Shown here: piece by piece, positions 18,282 through 24,982 of the stretch
Numbering within the stretch: the first letter of the stretch is position 1
Layout: the number at the start of each line of letters is the position of its first letter
DNA from: Paraburkholderia silviterrae
GTDB taxonomy: Bacteria > Pseudomonadota > Gammaproteobacteria > Burkholderiales > Burkholderiaceae
NCBI RefSeq assembly: GCF_004353915.1
Contig: NZ_SMRP01000022.1
Location: 52,399-116,398 of the forward strand
Direction of reading: 5' to 3'
DNA: 64,000 nt
Notes under the pieces: generated by a model
Told to the model about the DNA's origin: nothing
The model's database searches: none
Seen by the model: only the letters and a program-made list of their open reading frames with translations
Made by a program: the position numbers and the translations under genes

Positions 18282-19184
18282 TCAGGCCGCTGCGCGGGCT
18301 CGCGCGACTTCGCTGGCGGGTGCTTCCGCGCGATCGCGAGACAGCTTGAAGTCGAAGTCGATCAGCGCGAACTGCCCGTCGATGCCGAAGGCCTTGCCGT
18401 CGCCCGCGCCCTGGCGCTTCACTGCGGGCACGAGACCGTCGCGGGTGGCGAAAGCGAAGTCGTCCCACAGATGCGGGTCGCCGTCGATGTTGATCTGCGT
18501 GGTGAGCGTGCGATGGCCTGGGGCGCGAACGAAGAAATGGATATGCGCGGGGCGGTGGCCGTGGCGCCCGAGGGCGTCCAGCAACTGCTGGGTCTTGCCG
18601 GCGGGCGGCACGCTGTAGCCCACGGGCACGATGCTTTGGAAGCTGTAGCTGCCGTCGGCCCCGGTGCGGATCGACGCGCGCAGATGGAACGGCGGCTGAG
18701 ACTGATCGAAGTGCGAGTAGTTGCCGAGATGGTTCGCGTGCCACACCTCCACGAGCGCGCCGGCAACCCGCTCGCCATCCTCGCCCAGCACGCGGCCGCG
18801 CATGAGCAGCGTCTCGCCGGGGCTTGTGCCGTTGTCGATGCGCGCGTGCCCCGCCGACTCCGGTGCCCCCGCCACGTAGAGCGGCCCTTCGATCGTGCGT
18901 GGCGTGCCGCCTTCGAGCCCGAGCTTCGCTTCGGCTTCGTCGAGGCGCACGTCGAGAAAATGCTCGAAGCCGAGTCCCGCCGCAATGAGGCCCAGTTCCG
19001 GTGCCGCCGCGGCGAGGTAGTTGAGGGCGGTCCAGAATTCGTCGGGCGTCACGTCGAAATCTTCGATCGTATAAAAGAGGTCGCGCACGATGCGATCGAC
19101 GATCGATTTGGTCCGCGCCTGCGGCTCGCCGGTGGTGGGCGCGCTGAGTCTGGCGAGCAGGGCGTCGATGGCCTGATGATTCAT
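18282..19184 (-). CDS. catA: Catechol 1,2-dioxygenase (intradiol)
   Basis: 300 residues from the ATG at 19184, preceded by AGGAGAC. The N-terminal 100 residues are the helical dimerisation/lipid-binding domain (residues 40-85 include TIEDFDVTPDEFWTALNYL). The Fe(III) ligands are visible: Tyr156 in GNYSHF, Tyr190 in VPVGYSV, His214 and His216 in HRPAHIHFF. It opens the ring of catechol between the hydroxyls to cis,cis-muconate in the cytoplasm. It is the gene after the phenol hydroxylase reductase (37-bp gap), so the operon couples phenol hydroxylation to ortho rather than meta cleavage. catB and catC are not in the window. Confidence 0.95.
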   Translation of the reverse strand: MNHQAIDALLARLSAPTTGEPQARTKSIVDRIVRDLFYTIEDFDVTPDEFWTALNYLAAAAPELGLIAAGLGFEHFLDVRLDEAEAKLGLEGGTPRTIEGPLYVAGAPESAGHARIDNGTSPGETLLMRGRVLGEDGERVAGALVEVWHANHLGNYSHFDQSQPPFHLRASIRTGADGSYSFQSIVPVGYSVPPAGKTQQLLDALGRHGHRPAHIHFFVRAPGHRTLTTQINIDGDPHLWDDFAFATRDGLVPAVKRQGAGDGKAFGIDGQFALIDFDFKLSRDRAEAPASEVARARAAA

Positions 19185-19221
19185 GAAGTCGTCTCCTGAT
19201 AGTGGGGTTCTGGATCTGCGA

Positions 19222-20286
19222 TCAGATCGATTTGAAAAGCGGGCTTCGCGCGGCGGCCTGCTCGCCGTCCGCATGCGTGAGGAACTTCTCGGTATAGATG
19301 TCGCGTTCGAAAAGCTGGCCCTGCATGAGCGTGCGGATGGCGGCTTCGATCATCGGAGGCGGCCCGCACAAATACGCCTTGTGGCCGCGAAAATCGCCCG
19401 AGAAATGCGTTTGCGCCGCGTCGTGCACGTAGCCGCGAAAACCGTCCCACGGCGAATCGCCGGGTTCGTCGGACAGCGCGGGCACGTAGCTGAAATTCCG
19501 GTGGGCTTGCTCGAGCTTGCGAAAGAGTTCGTGGTAGTAGAGCTCGGCACGGCTGCGCGCGCCATAGAGCAGCGTGATCGGGCGCGACTCGCCTTGCGCG
19601 AGCAGGTCGAGCAGCATCGACTTGGGGCTAGAGAGCCCCGAGCCGCCCGCGATGAGGATGATGGGCTGCGGGTCGGAGCGGCGCACGAAGAAGCGGCCGA
19701 ACGGGCCGGCGAAGCGCAGCGCGTCGCCGGGCTTCAACTGCTCGTGCAGATATGTCGTGCCTTTTCCGCCCGGCACGAGGCGCACGTTGAGCTCGATGCG
19801 CGCGCTCGCGCCGGGCTCGCCCGCGAGCGAAAACGCGCGCGGCACGCTTTCCCCCGGAATCTGCACGTTCACGTACTGGCCTGCCTGGAACTCGATGCCG
19901 GCGCCTTCGAGATCGACGAAGATGCCCTTGATGGTCGGCGTGAGATCGACCACTTCAGCGACGCGCCCCACGTGGTCGCGCACGGGGTAGTGGCGCGCGT
20001 CGGGATCCTCGTCGATGTCGGCCTCGATGGTCACGTCGGACTGCACGCGCGCGCAACACGCGAGGCACTTGCCCTCGTCGCGCTCGAAGTCCATCAGCGC
20101 GAACGGCGAGGCTTCGCCGTGCTCCACTTCGCCGTCCACGACCTGGACCTTGCAGGTCGCGCACAGACCGTGGCAGCACGCGTGAGGCAACCAGACGCCC
20201 GCGCGCAGGCACGCGTCAAGCATCGTCTGATCCTCTTCGATCTCGATGGTCTGGCCGATGGGCTCGATGGTCAATTGATAGCTCAT
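19222..20286 (-). CDS. dmpP: Phenol hydroxylase reductase component (P5, DmpP-like)
   Basis: 354 residues from the ATG at 20286. The N-terminal plant-type [2Fe-2S] domain has Cys37, Cys42, Cys45 and Cys77 in the C-x4-C-x2-C...C arrangement. A ferredoxin-NADP reductase module follows: FAD motif RAFSLAGEP, then the NAD-binding stretch IILIAGGSGLSSPKSM and a C-terminal YLCGPPPMIEAA. It moves electrons from NADH through FAD and the iron-sulfur cluster to the oxygenase. It is the last of six contiguous hydroxylase genes on the minus strand. Length and order match dmpKLMNOP-type operons. Confidence 0.95.
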   Translation of the reverse strand: MSYQLTIEPIGQTIEIEEDQTMLDACLRAGVWLPHACCHGLCATCKVQVVDGEVEHGEASPFALMDFERDEGKCLACCARVQSDVTIEADIDEDPDARHYPVRDHVGRVAEVVDLTPTIKGIFVDLEGAGIEFQAGQYVNVQIPGESVPRAFSLAGEPGASARIELNVRLVPGGKGTTYLHEQLKPGDALRFAGPFGRFFVRRSDPQPIILIAGGSGLSSPKSMLLDLLAQGESRPITLLYGARSRAELYYHELFRKLEQAHRNFSYVPALSDEPGDSPWDGFRGYVHDAAQTHFSGDFRGHKAYLCGPPPMIEAAIRTLMQGQLFERDIYTEKFLTHADGEQAAARSPLFKSI

Positions 20287-20316
20287 GATGCTCAGCTCCT
20301 TCTGGTGGGCCGGCGG

Positions 20317-20679
20317 CTAGCTGCACGAGCCGCCGATGCCCGTGAGGCCCGGCGTGCGCAGGCGCAGCACGGCCTTGTGGCCGAGCCCGTTTTCAGCAAG
20401 GCTCGCGTCGAAGTCAGGCGCGAAGCGCTCGCTGCCGCGATACCACTCGATCGACTCGGCGCGCACCGAGGGCCAGTCGGGATGCGCGCTGTACATCGCG
20501 GGAATGACGTCGTGCGCGAGCGCGGCGAAGCTCATCGACGGCTGCACGGCGATGCAGTGCGGCGCGCAGAACATCAGGTGATCGTCCCAGCCCACATACA
20601 GAAGCTGGTTGCCGTGGAAATTCTCGACGCGGTCGCGCATGGGCCCCGCGTAGTCTTCGTGCAATGCGATTACGGCCAT
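20317..20679 (-). CDS. dmpO: Phenol hydroxylase P4 subunit (DmpO-like)
   Basis: 120 residues from the ATG at 20679, with GGAGACAG upstream. The sequence MAVIALHEDYAGPMRDRVEN with GNQLLYVGWDDHLMFCAPHC is characteristic of the small gamma subunit of three-component phenol hydroxylases. It belongs to the (alpha-beta-gamma)2 oxygenase together with the L and N proteins. It lies between the large subunit (78-bp gap) and the reductase (30-bp gap). The C-terminal GIGGSCS tail is typical. No motif suggests independent catalysis. Confidence 0.92.
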   Translation of the reverse strand: MAVIALHEDYAGPMRDRVENFHGNQLLYVGWDDHLMFCAPHCIAVQPSMSFAALAHDVIPAMYSAHPDWPSVRAESIEWYRGSERFAPDFDASLAENGLGHKAVLRLRTPGLTGIGGSCS

Positions 20680-20757
20680 GATCTGTCTCCTTCGATAGTC
20701 GCCGCTTACGTGCGGCTCGATGCGGCTTTGAATGGCCCTGAGCGGCTTTGAACGCCT

Positions 20758-22365
20758 TCAAGCGGCCCGTGTGGATGGCGTGGTTTCGTCGGCCGCGGTC
20801 TCGCCGCCGTGTGCGGGCTTGCCGGTCCAGCGCTGCCAGTTCGCGCAGTCGGGCGAGTCGTCGAACTCGTGGCCGTCCACGCCCGGCGCGATGTGGTAGT
20901 AGCGCAGCACTTCGCGCATCGGGTCGAAGTCGCTGGCCGTGGGGTCCACGTCGGGCTCGAAGCAGTTGCCCTGGTGGATCTGGTGCACGGGCAGCCATGC
21001 CTGCACGTACTTCTGCGGCTCGTTGTCGAAGATGTCCTTGCAGCCGTCCGAGCAGAAGTGGAACTTGTTGCCGAGGTAGTCGCTCTCGCGGTAGCAGGTC
21101 TTGGTCGGATCGTCGGGCTCGGTGAAGGCCATCGGAATCTGGCAGATCTGGCACAGCATCGGCAGCGAGTTGTTATAGAAGCGCTTGCCTTCCTGTTGCT
21201 CGCGGCGCCAGTGCTCGTAGCGCGGCCGGTAAAGCTGGTTGAACGTGCGCGGATACTTTTGCGCGAGCCAGTCCATTTCGTCGTCGGAGGGAATCCAGGT
21301 ATGGATGGCCGCCGCGTGCGTGTAGTTGTAGAAGATGCCCCACGCCTGGTGCGAGAGGCGGTCCTTCTCCTTGGCCGCCACGTCGTGATACTTCGGCAGG
21401 CGAATGCCGTAGCGTTCGAGGTCGTGAAAGAGCGCGCCGCCGTTCTGCTCGAAGTAGGTCTCCCACGCCTCCTGCCAGGACATGATGCGCTTGGGCAGCA
21501 TGTAGTCCATCATCATCGCGACGAGCGTGAGCAGGCGATAGCCGCGCCAGAACCACTTGTCGATCCACTTCTGGATGATGGGCACATTGCCGGGGTCCTG
21601 TTCGAGCAGGAACTTCACGACTTCGAGGCCGAGCGTCATGTGCCGCGATTCGTCCGACTGCGCCGAGAAGCCAAACGTGACCGTCGCCATGTCGCCATTG
21701 AACGCCGCCCCCGACATGAACGGCATGAAGAGCAGGTTGGTGAGCACATATTCGAAAGAGAACGAGATGGCGGTGACGAACTCGAAAGGCCCGGCGCTCA
21801 TGGCGTCTTCGAAATACGACTTCGGCACCGAGAGGTACCACACGCGGTCGTGCATGTGCTTGAAGTCGTGAAAGCCGTTGAAGTACTTGTTGTACTGGCT
21901 GATGGTGTGAACCTGGGTCTGCGCGTGGCGCAACTCGTCGATCGCCTGCATCTGGCAGGCAATGCGTGCGCCGGCGCCGCGGAAGTTGCGGCCCGCGAGC
22001 GCGAAGCCGCGGTGGGCCGCGTATTCGAGCGGGCTCACGCCCGTCAGGAACAGCTTGAGCGCGTTGATATAGCGCGCGTCGGTGACGTTGAACTGGCCGT
22101 TGTTCTGCTGGAATGCGTCGATGATCGCGTAGAGTTTGCGCTCCTTTTCGCCCTGATATTTCCAGTAGGCGTCCATGGTGAGGCGGAACGGATCTTCCCA
22201 GCGGTCCCAGTCGTGCACCTTGATGCCTTCGAAGCGGTCGTAGGGGAAGATCGCGTCCATGGGCTGATACGTGGTTTCCCAGGCGAGGCCGCGCGTGAGC
22301 AGCGCGTAGTTTTCCTTGATGCTGAGCTTTTTAGGCATGCTTACGGTATTGGATGCATTGGTCAT
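20758..22365 (-). CDS. dmpN: Phenol hydroxylase large (P3) oxygenase subunit, diiron
   Basis: 535 residues from the ATG at 22365 (AGGAGCACGAAC upstream). The carboxylate-bridged diiron site is complete: Glu114, Glu144-Leu-Arg-His147 in DELRHAQ, Glu205, and Glu239-Ser-Arg-His242 in DESRHM, as in soluble methane monooxygenase. A C-terminal YHS-like metal-binding region has CQICQIPMAF and CYRESDYLGNKFHFCSDGC. It inserts oxygen into phenol to give catechol. The large subunit needs the L and O proteins, effector M and reductase P, all encoded alongside. The C-terminus has a short Ala/Thr extension. Confidence 0.96.
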   Translation of the reverse strand: MTNASNTVSMPKKLSIKENYALLTRGLAWETTYQPMDAIFPYDRFEGIKVHDWDRWEDPFRLTMDAYWKYQGEKERKLYAIIDAFQQNNGQFNVTDARYINALKLFLTGVSPLEYAAHRGFALAGRNFRGAGARIACQMQAIDELRHAQTQVHTISQYNKYFNGFHDFKHMHDRVWYLSVPKSYFEDAMSAGPFEFVTAISFSFEYVLTNLLFMPFMSGAAFNGDMATVTFGFSAQSDESRHMTLGLEVVKFLLEQDPGNVPIIQKWIDKWFWRGYRLLTLVAMMMDYMLPKRIMSWQEAWETYFEQNGGALFHDLERYGIRLPKYHDVAAKEKDRLSHQAWGIFYNYTHAAAIHTWIPSDDEMDWLAQKYPRTFNQLYRPRYEHWRREQQEGKRFYNNSLPMLCQICQIPMAFTEPDDPTKTCYRESDYLGNKFHFCSDGCKDIFDNEPQKYVQAWLPVHQIHQGNCFEPDVDPTASDFDPMREVLRYYHIAPGVDGHEFDDSPDCANWQRWTGKPAHGGETAADETTPSTRAA

Positions 22366-22388
22366 GTTCGTGCTCCTCTTTCCTTCTC

Positions 22389-22661
22389 TCAGTTATTCCA
22401 CGCGAGGATGAATTCGTCGTCGGTTTCGTCGATGTTGCCGGAGAGCGAGATCAGGTTCAGTTGCAGCTCGCGCAGGTCGAACGCGCGGCCGATGCGCGCC
22501 TCGATGGACTCGCGCCGGATCACGAGCAGCCCCTGCGCGTCGATCTTCACCATGGCGGGCATGGCATTCACGACGGCATGCGGGTTGTCTTCGGCGATGG
22601 CCTCGATGATCGGGCGCGAATCGTCGTTGGTCTGGAAGGCGATGAAGACGGTGTCAGACAT
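22389..22661 (-). CDS. dmpM: Phenol hydroxylase P2 effector protein (DmpM/MmoB family)
   Basis: 90 residues from the ATG at 22661. MSDTVFIAFQTNDDSRPIIE and the IEARIGRAFDLRELQLNLIS segment match the MmoB/DmpM regulatory proteins, which carry no cofactor and bind the oxygenase to speed up turnover. It overlaps the end of the preceding L gene by 8 bp, indicating translational coupling, and ends 23 bp before the N gene. The open frame extends 22 codons upstream, but those codons are inside the L gene. Confidence 0.94.
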   Translation of the reverse strand: MSDTVFIAFQTNDDSRPIIEAIAEDNPHAVVNAMPAMVKIDAQGLLVIRRESIEARIGRAFDLRELQLNLISLSGNIDETDDEFILAWNN

Positions 22662-23736
22662 GGCCGGCCTCCGTGGCGAGCGATTCTGCGCGGGCCGTTG
22701 CGGCCTGTGCGGACACATCGATGCCAAGCTTCGTCATGCGGGCCGCGAAAGCGGCATCGACTTCGGCGAGGGCACTATCGCCCTGGGTATCGCCCAGCGC
22801 GTTGTCCTGCGTATTGTTCAGGGCCGCGCGCGCAATCGGCCGCAACGCTTCGAGCGCGCGCTCGCGCCAGCGCGCAATCCATTGCGCAAGGCGGGCAGCA
22901 TTCTCGGGCGATTCCGAAGCGGCGGTCTTGAGCGTGGCGTCCACCCAGCGGCTCGTTTCGTCGAACCAGCCGATGGCGAACTCGTTGAGCATGCCGAGGC
23001 CCGCGCCGCATTGTGCCGAGAGATGCGCGTCCGCGTGACGGTAGACGAGCGGATAGAGCAGGCCGTCGAGCACGGCGTTTTGCGCAACGAAGGTCTCGAA
23101 CCAGTCCTGCACGACCATCAGGTCCTCCACGAGCCGGCGCAGCGGCTGCCATACCGGATCGTCGAGCCAGCGCGCCTTGCCTTGCTCCAGCGAAGTGCCC
23201 TGGTTGCCGTCGAGCAGCAGGCCAATGCGCGAGAGGTACTGCGCGAGACCGAGGCGGTCCATGCTGTGATACATGGTGGCCTGGGTGATGGCCGTGCCCC
23301 AGCCGTAGGCCGTGACGTAGCAGTTGTTCGTGTTCGCGGCCCATTCGACGTGGCGCAGCGGCACCATCAGCGCGGCAATCGCCTGCTTCTGTGCATCAGA
23401 CAAGCCGCTCAGCAGTGCGCGCCGCGTGACGAACTCGATGTTCTTTTCCATCATCTCCTGCTGGCGCGAGCGCGCGATCGTGTAGGCGCCGTAGTAGTAC
23501 TGGCGCGGGTCCTTGAACGCGTACCAGTCGCTCATGCGGATAGCCGTGCGGCGCGTGTCGTAGAGCTCGAGCTCGGGCTGCCAGAGCGGGCGATAGTGGA
23601 AGTTGGTTTCGGGCTGCAGATCCAGCGTGGCCTCCTGATAGCGCGACGCAGGCTTGTCGGCGCCCAGGCGCCGTGCGACGTGCGAGAACGTCTGGCGTAT
23701 CGGCTGCACCGCCGAGGTTTTGATATCGATTTGCAT
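22654..23736 (-). CDS. dmpL: Phenol hydroxylase P1 (beta) oxygenase subunit
   Basis: 360 residues from the ATG at 23736, with AGGAGGAGCACACG immediately upstream. RQTFSHVARRLGADKPASRY and the DWYAFKDPRQYYYGAYTIAR segment identify the beta subunit of the diiron phenol hydroxylase. It resembles the alpha subunit's fold but lacks metal ligands. It forms the oxygenase with the N and O proteins. The C-terminus (last 40 residues) is Ala-rich and runs into the M gene with an 8-bp overlap. Upstream in-frame codons are not needed because of the excellent ribosome site. Confidence 0.94.
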   Translation of the reverse strand: MQIDIKTSAVQPIRQTFSHVARRLGADKPASRYQEATLDLQPETNFHYRPLWQPELELYDTRRTAIRMSDWYAFKDPRQYYYGAYTIARSRQQEMMEKNIEFVTRRALLSGLSDAQKQAIAALMVPLRHVEWAANTNNCYVTAYGWGTAITQATMYHSMDRLGLAQYLSRIGLLLDGNQGTSLEQGKARWLDDPVWQPLRRLVEDLMVVQDWFETFVAQNAVLDGLLYPLVYRHADAHLSAQCGAGLGMLNEFAIGWFDETSRWVDATLKTAASESPENAARLAQWIARWRERALEALRPIARAALNNTQDNALGDTQGDSALAEVDAAFAARMTKLGIDVSAQAATARAESLATEAGHV

Positions 23737-23788
23737 CGTGTGCTCCTCCTTGTAGTTGGGTACTGGGCTCAGCGCCCGGCCAGCACGC

Positions 23789-24055
23789 TCATTGAGCAAT
23801 ACCAGGCAGTCCGTAGCGCCACTTGAGTTCTTCCGCGTCGAGCGCGGCGCCGTCTTCGCCTCTCAGATGCTCGACTTCGTGCGTGCGGCAGAAAGCGCGA
23901 TAGTCGGCTTCACGCATGACGAGCTCCACGCAAATGCGCGGGTCGCCAATCGAAAAATCGAACTCCACGAAGCCGTCCGCGCGATGCTCCCGCATGCGCA
24001 CGTAGCGCTGCGAGACGTCGAACGGCCGCCCAAGTGGTGCTTGCGATTCGCTCAC
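23789..24055 (-). CDS. dmpK: Phenol hydroxylase P0 assembly protein (DmpK-like)
   Basis: 88 residues from a GTG at 24055, chosen because AAGGAGACAAGCC sits immediately upstream and because DmpK proteins are about 90 residues; the frame is open to 24133 without homology. The core FDVSQRYVRMREHRADGFVEF and ICVELVMREADYRAFCRTHEV match DmpK, which is needed for productive assembly of the oxygenase with iron but is not part of the active enzyme. It is the first gene of the operon, and a sigma54-type promoter lies 74-89 bp before the start codon. Confidence 0.9.
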   Translation of the reverse strand: MSESQAPLGRPFDVSQRYVRMREHRADGFVEFDFSIGDPRICVELVMREADYRAFCRTHEVEHLRGEDGAALDAEELKWRYGLPGIAQ

Positions 24056-24128
24056 GGCTTGTCTCCTTGGTGGTGTGCGCGGCGCCGCTCGATGTTTTCG
24101 TCTGGTGGGCCGCGTGTGGCTCTCTATA

Positions 24129-24144
24129 CGCAATGAGCGGGCCA
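24129..24144 (-). promoter_or_regulatory. Sigma54-type promoter of the phenol hydroxylase operon
   Basis: Read on the minus strand the sequence is TGGCCC-GCTCA-TTGCG. The invariant GG and GC are separated by exactly 10 bases, as in the -24/-12 consensus TGGCAC-N5-TTGCA. Transcription would start near 24118 and leave a leader of about 60 bases before the dmpK GTG. Phenol hydroxylase operons are known to depend on sigma54 and a DmpR-class activator, and such a gene is present at 24983-26803. Confidence 0.7.
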
Positions 24145-24309
24145 GCGCGCTGCGCGAGCGCGGTGAAGCGTCGTGCGATTCCTGAAAATCGCTTTTGCTT
24201 CAAGGCTCTGGCGTGAGCAGGCGCGCGAACGCCAATGCGACGTGTGAGCGAAGCACGATTTGCGATTCGCTGAAGTGATCGAAACCGGCGGATGCGGACC
24301 GGAATTCGG

Positions 24310-24325
24310 TCGCTCAAACGAGCAT
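24310..24325. promoter_or_regulatory. Putative activator site 1 for the DmpR-like protein
   Basis: TCGCTCAAACGAGCAT contains the inverted repeat GCTC/GAGC with the same outline as the better palindrome at 24423-24438. It lies about 165 bp upstream of the minus-strand -24 element, a normal position for an upstream activating site. A third, weaker candidate, TTCGCTGAAGTGATCGAA, is at 24266-24283. Confidence 0.45.
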
Positions 24326-24422
24326 CGGGAGTAACCCGCACGCGCGAGCCCGAAGCCGCACGTGCAGATGCCACCGCGCGTGACGAATTGATCCATTTGC
24401 GACGCACCGCCGAGGCGGGATG

Positions 24423-24438
24423 TTGCTCATTTGAGCAA
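24423..24438. promoter_or_regulatory. Putative activator site 2 for the DmpR-like protein
   Basis: TTGCTCATTTGAGCAA has perfect 7-base arms (TTGCTCA/TGAGCAA) around a TT centre and resembles the TTGATCAATTGATCAA-type sites of the XylR/DmpR group. It is about 130 bp upstream of the plus-strand sigma54-type promoter and about 280 bp upstream of the minus-strand one, so it could serve both. Confidence 0.5.
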
Positions 24439-24568
24439 TTACGCCAGCGGTGTGGCGCCAGTGGCTTTCGTCCGACGTTAAGGCGCGCGTGCGCGGCGCC
24501 TTGTCGGGCGGGCCGCACGGCGTGGTTCACCCGGCGATTGCCGATTGGCGCGGCTGCCAGGTGAGGTT

Positions 24569-24584
24569 TGGCATGGCGATTGCG
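24569..24584 (+). promoter_or_regulatory. Second sigma54-type promoter, facing the small orphan gene
   Basis: TGGCAT-GGCGA-TTGCG has the GG and GC separated by 10 bases and agrees with the consensus at nearly every important position. Predicted start is around 24595, about 57 bases before the ATG at 24652. It points away from the phenol hydroxylase operon, which suggests the small gene belongs to the same regulon. Confidence 0.65.
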
Positions 24585-24651
24585 TTATAGAGCATGCCGG
24601 CGAGGTTCGGTGCAAAACATCAAGGGCACTGGGGCAGGCGCGAAGGAGACG

Positions 24652-24915
24652 ATGATGGACGGGACAAGGCAGTCGCTGCGGGCCATGGCAGACAAATGGC
24701 TCGCACTGCGGGCGGACACGTTGGTCGAGGTGACGCGATACGCGCAAGGGCGCGAGCATGTGCACAAGGGTAAGCGGCGCTGCGTCTATATCCGGGCCCT
24801 CGGCATGGCGAGCGAGGTGGGTCTCTTCTTCTTTCGCCATGACGACGGCGCGTGGTACATCTTCCCGCCGAGCGACGTGAGCCCCGTCGTGCGGATTTTT
24901 GGCGAGGCGGCCTGA
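24652..24915 (+). CDS. Small protein of unknown function in the phenol regulon
   Basis: 87 residues from the ATG at 24652 (a second ATG follows at once); AAGGAG lies 6 bases upstream, so translation is well supported. The protein is basic in its first half (KWLALRADTLVEVTRYAQGR, HKGKRRCVYIRALG) and ends in an aromatic, hydrophobic stretch (VGLFFFRHDDGAWYIFPPSD). No signal peptide, membrane segment or known motif is evident. It is divergent from the phenol hydroxylase operon, convergent with the DmpR-like gene (67-bp gap) and preceded by its own sigma54-type promoter. I do not recognise the family. A role in phenol sensing or tolerance is a positional guess. Confidence 0.7.
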   Translation: MMDGTRQSLRAMADKWLALRADTLVEVTRYAQGREHVHKGKRRCVYIRALGMASEVGLFFFRHDDGAWYIFPPSDVSPVVRIFGEAA

Positions 24916-24982
24916 TCCCGGCGCCGCCGGGTTCCACCGCACGCCGCCGCATACCACCGCATACCAACGTACACAGCCGCCC

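Larger units (their letters stand above)
24056..24651. other. 596-bp regulatory region between two divergent transcripts of the phenol cluster
   Basis: The region holds no convincing gene. It contains two sigma54-type promoters pointing outward (24129-24144 minus, 24569-24584 plus) and, between them, three palindromic or near-palindromic sites (24266-24283, 24310-24325, 24423-24438). This is the layout of an NtrC-type activator working on both promoters from shared upstream sites. Confidence 0.6.

Noticed and set aside
20809..23826. A 1005-codon open frame on the plus strand across the phenol hydroxylase genes
   Set aside because: It is antisense to five clearly recognised hydroxylase genes, its translation is His/Arg/Val-rich with no known domain, and long antisense frames are expected in GC-rich codon usage.
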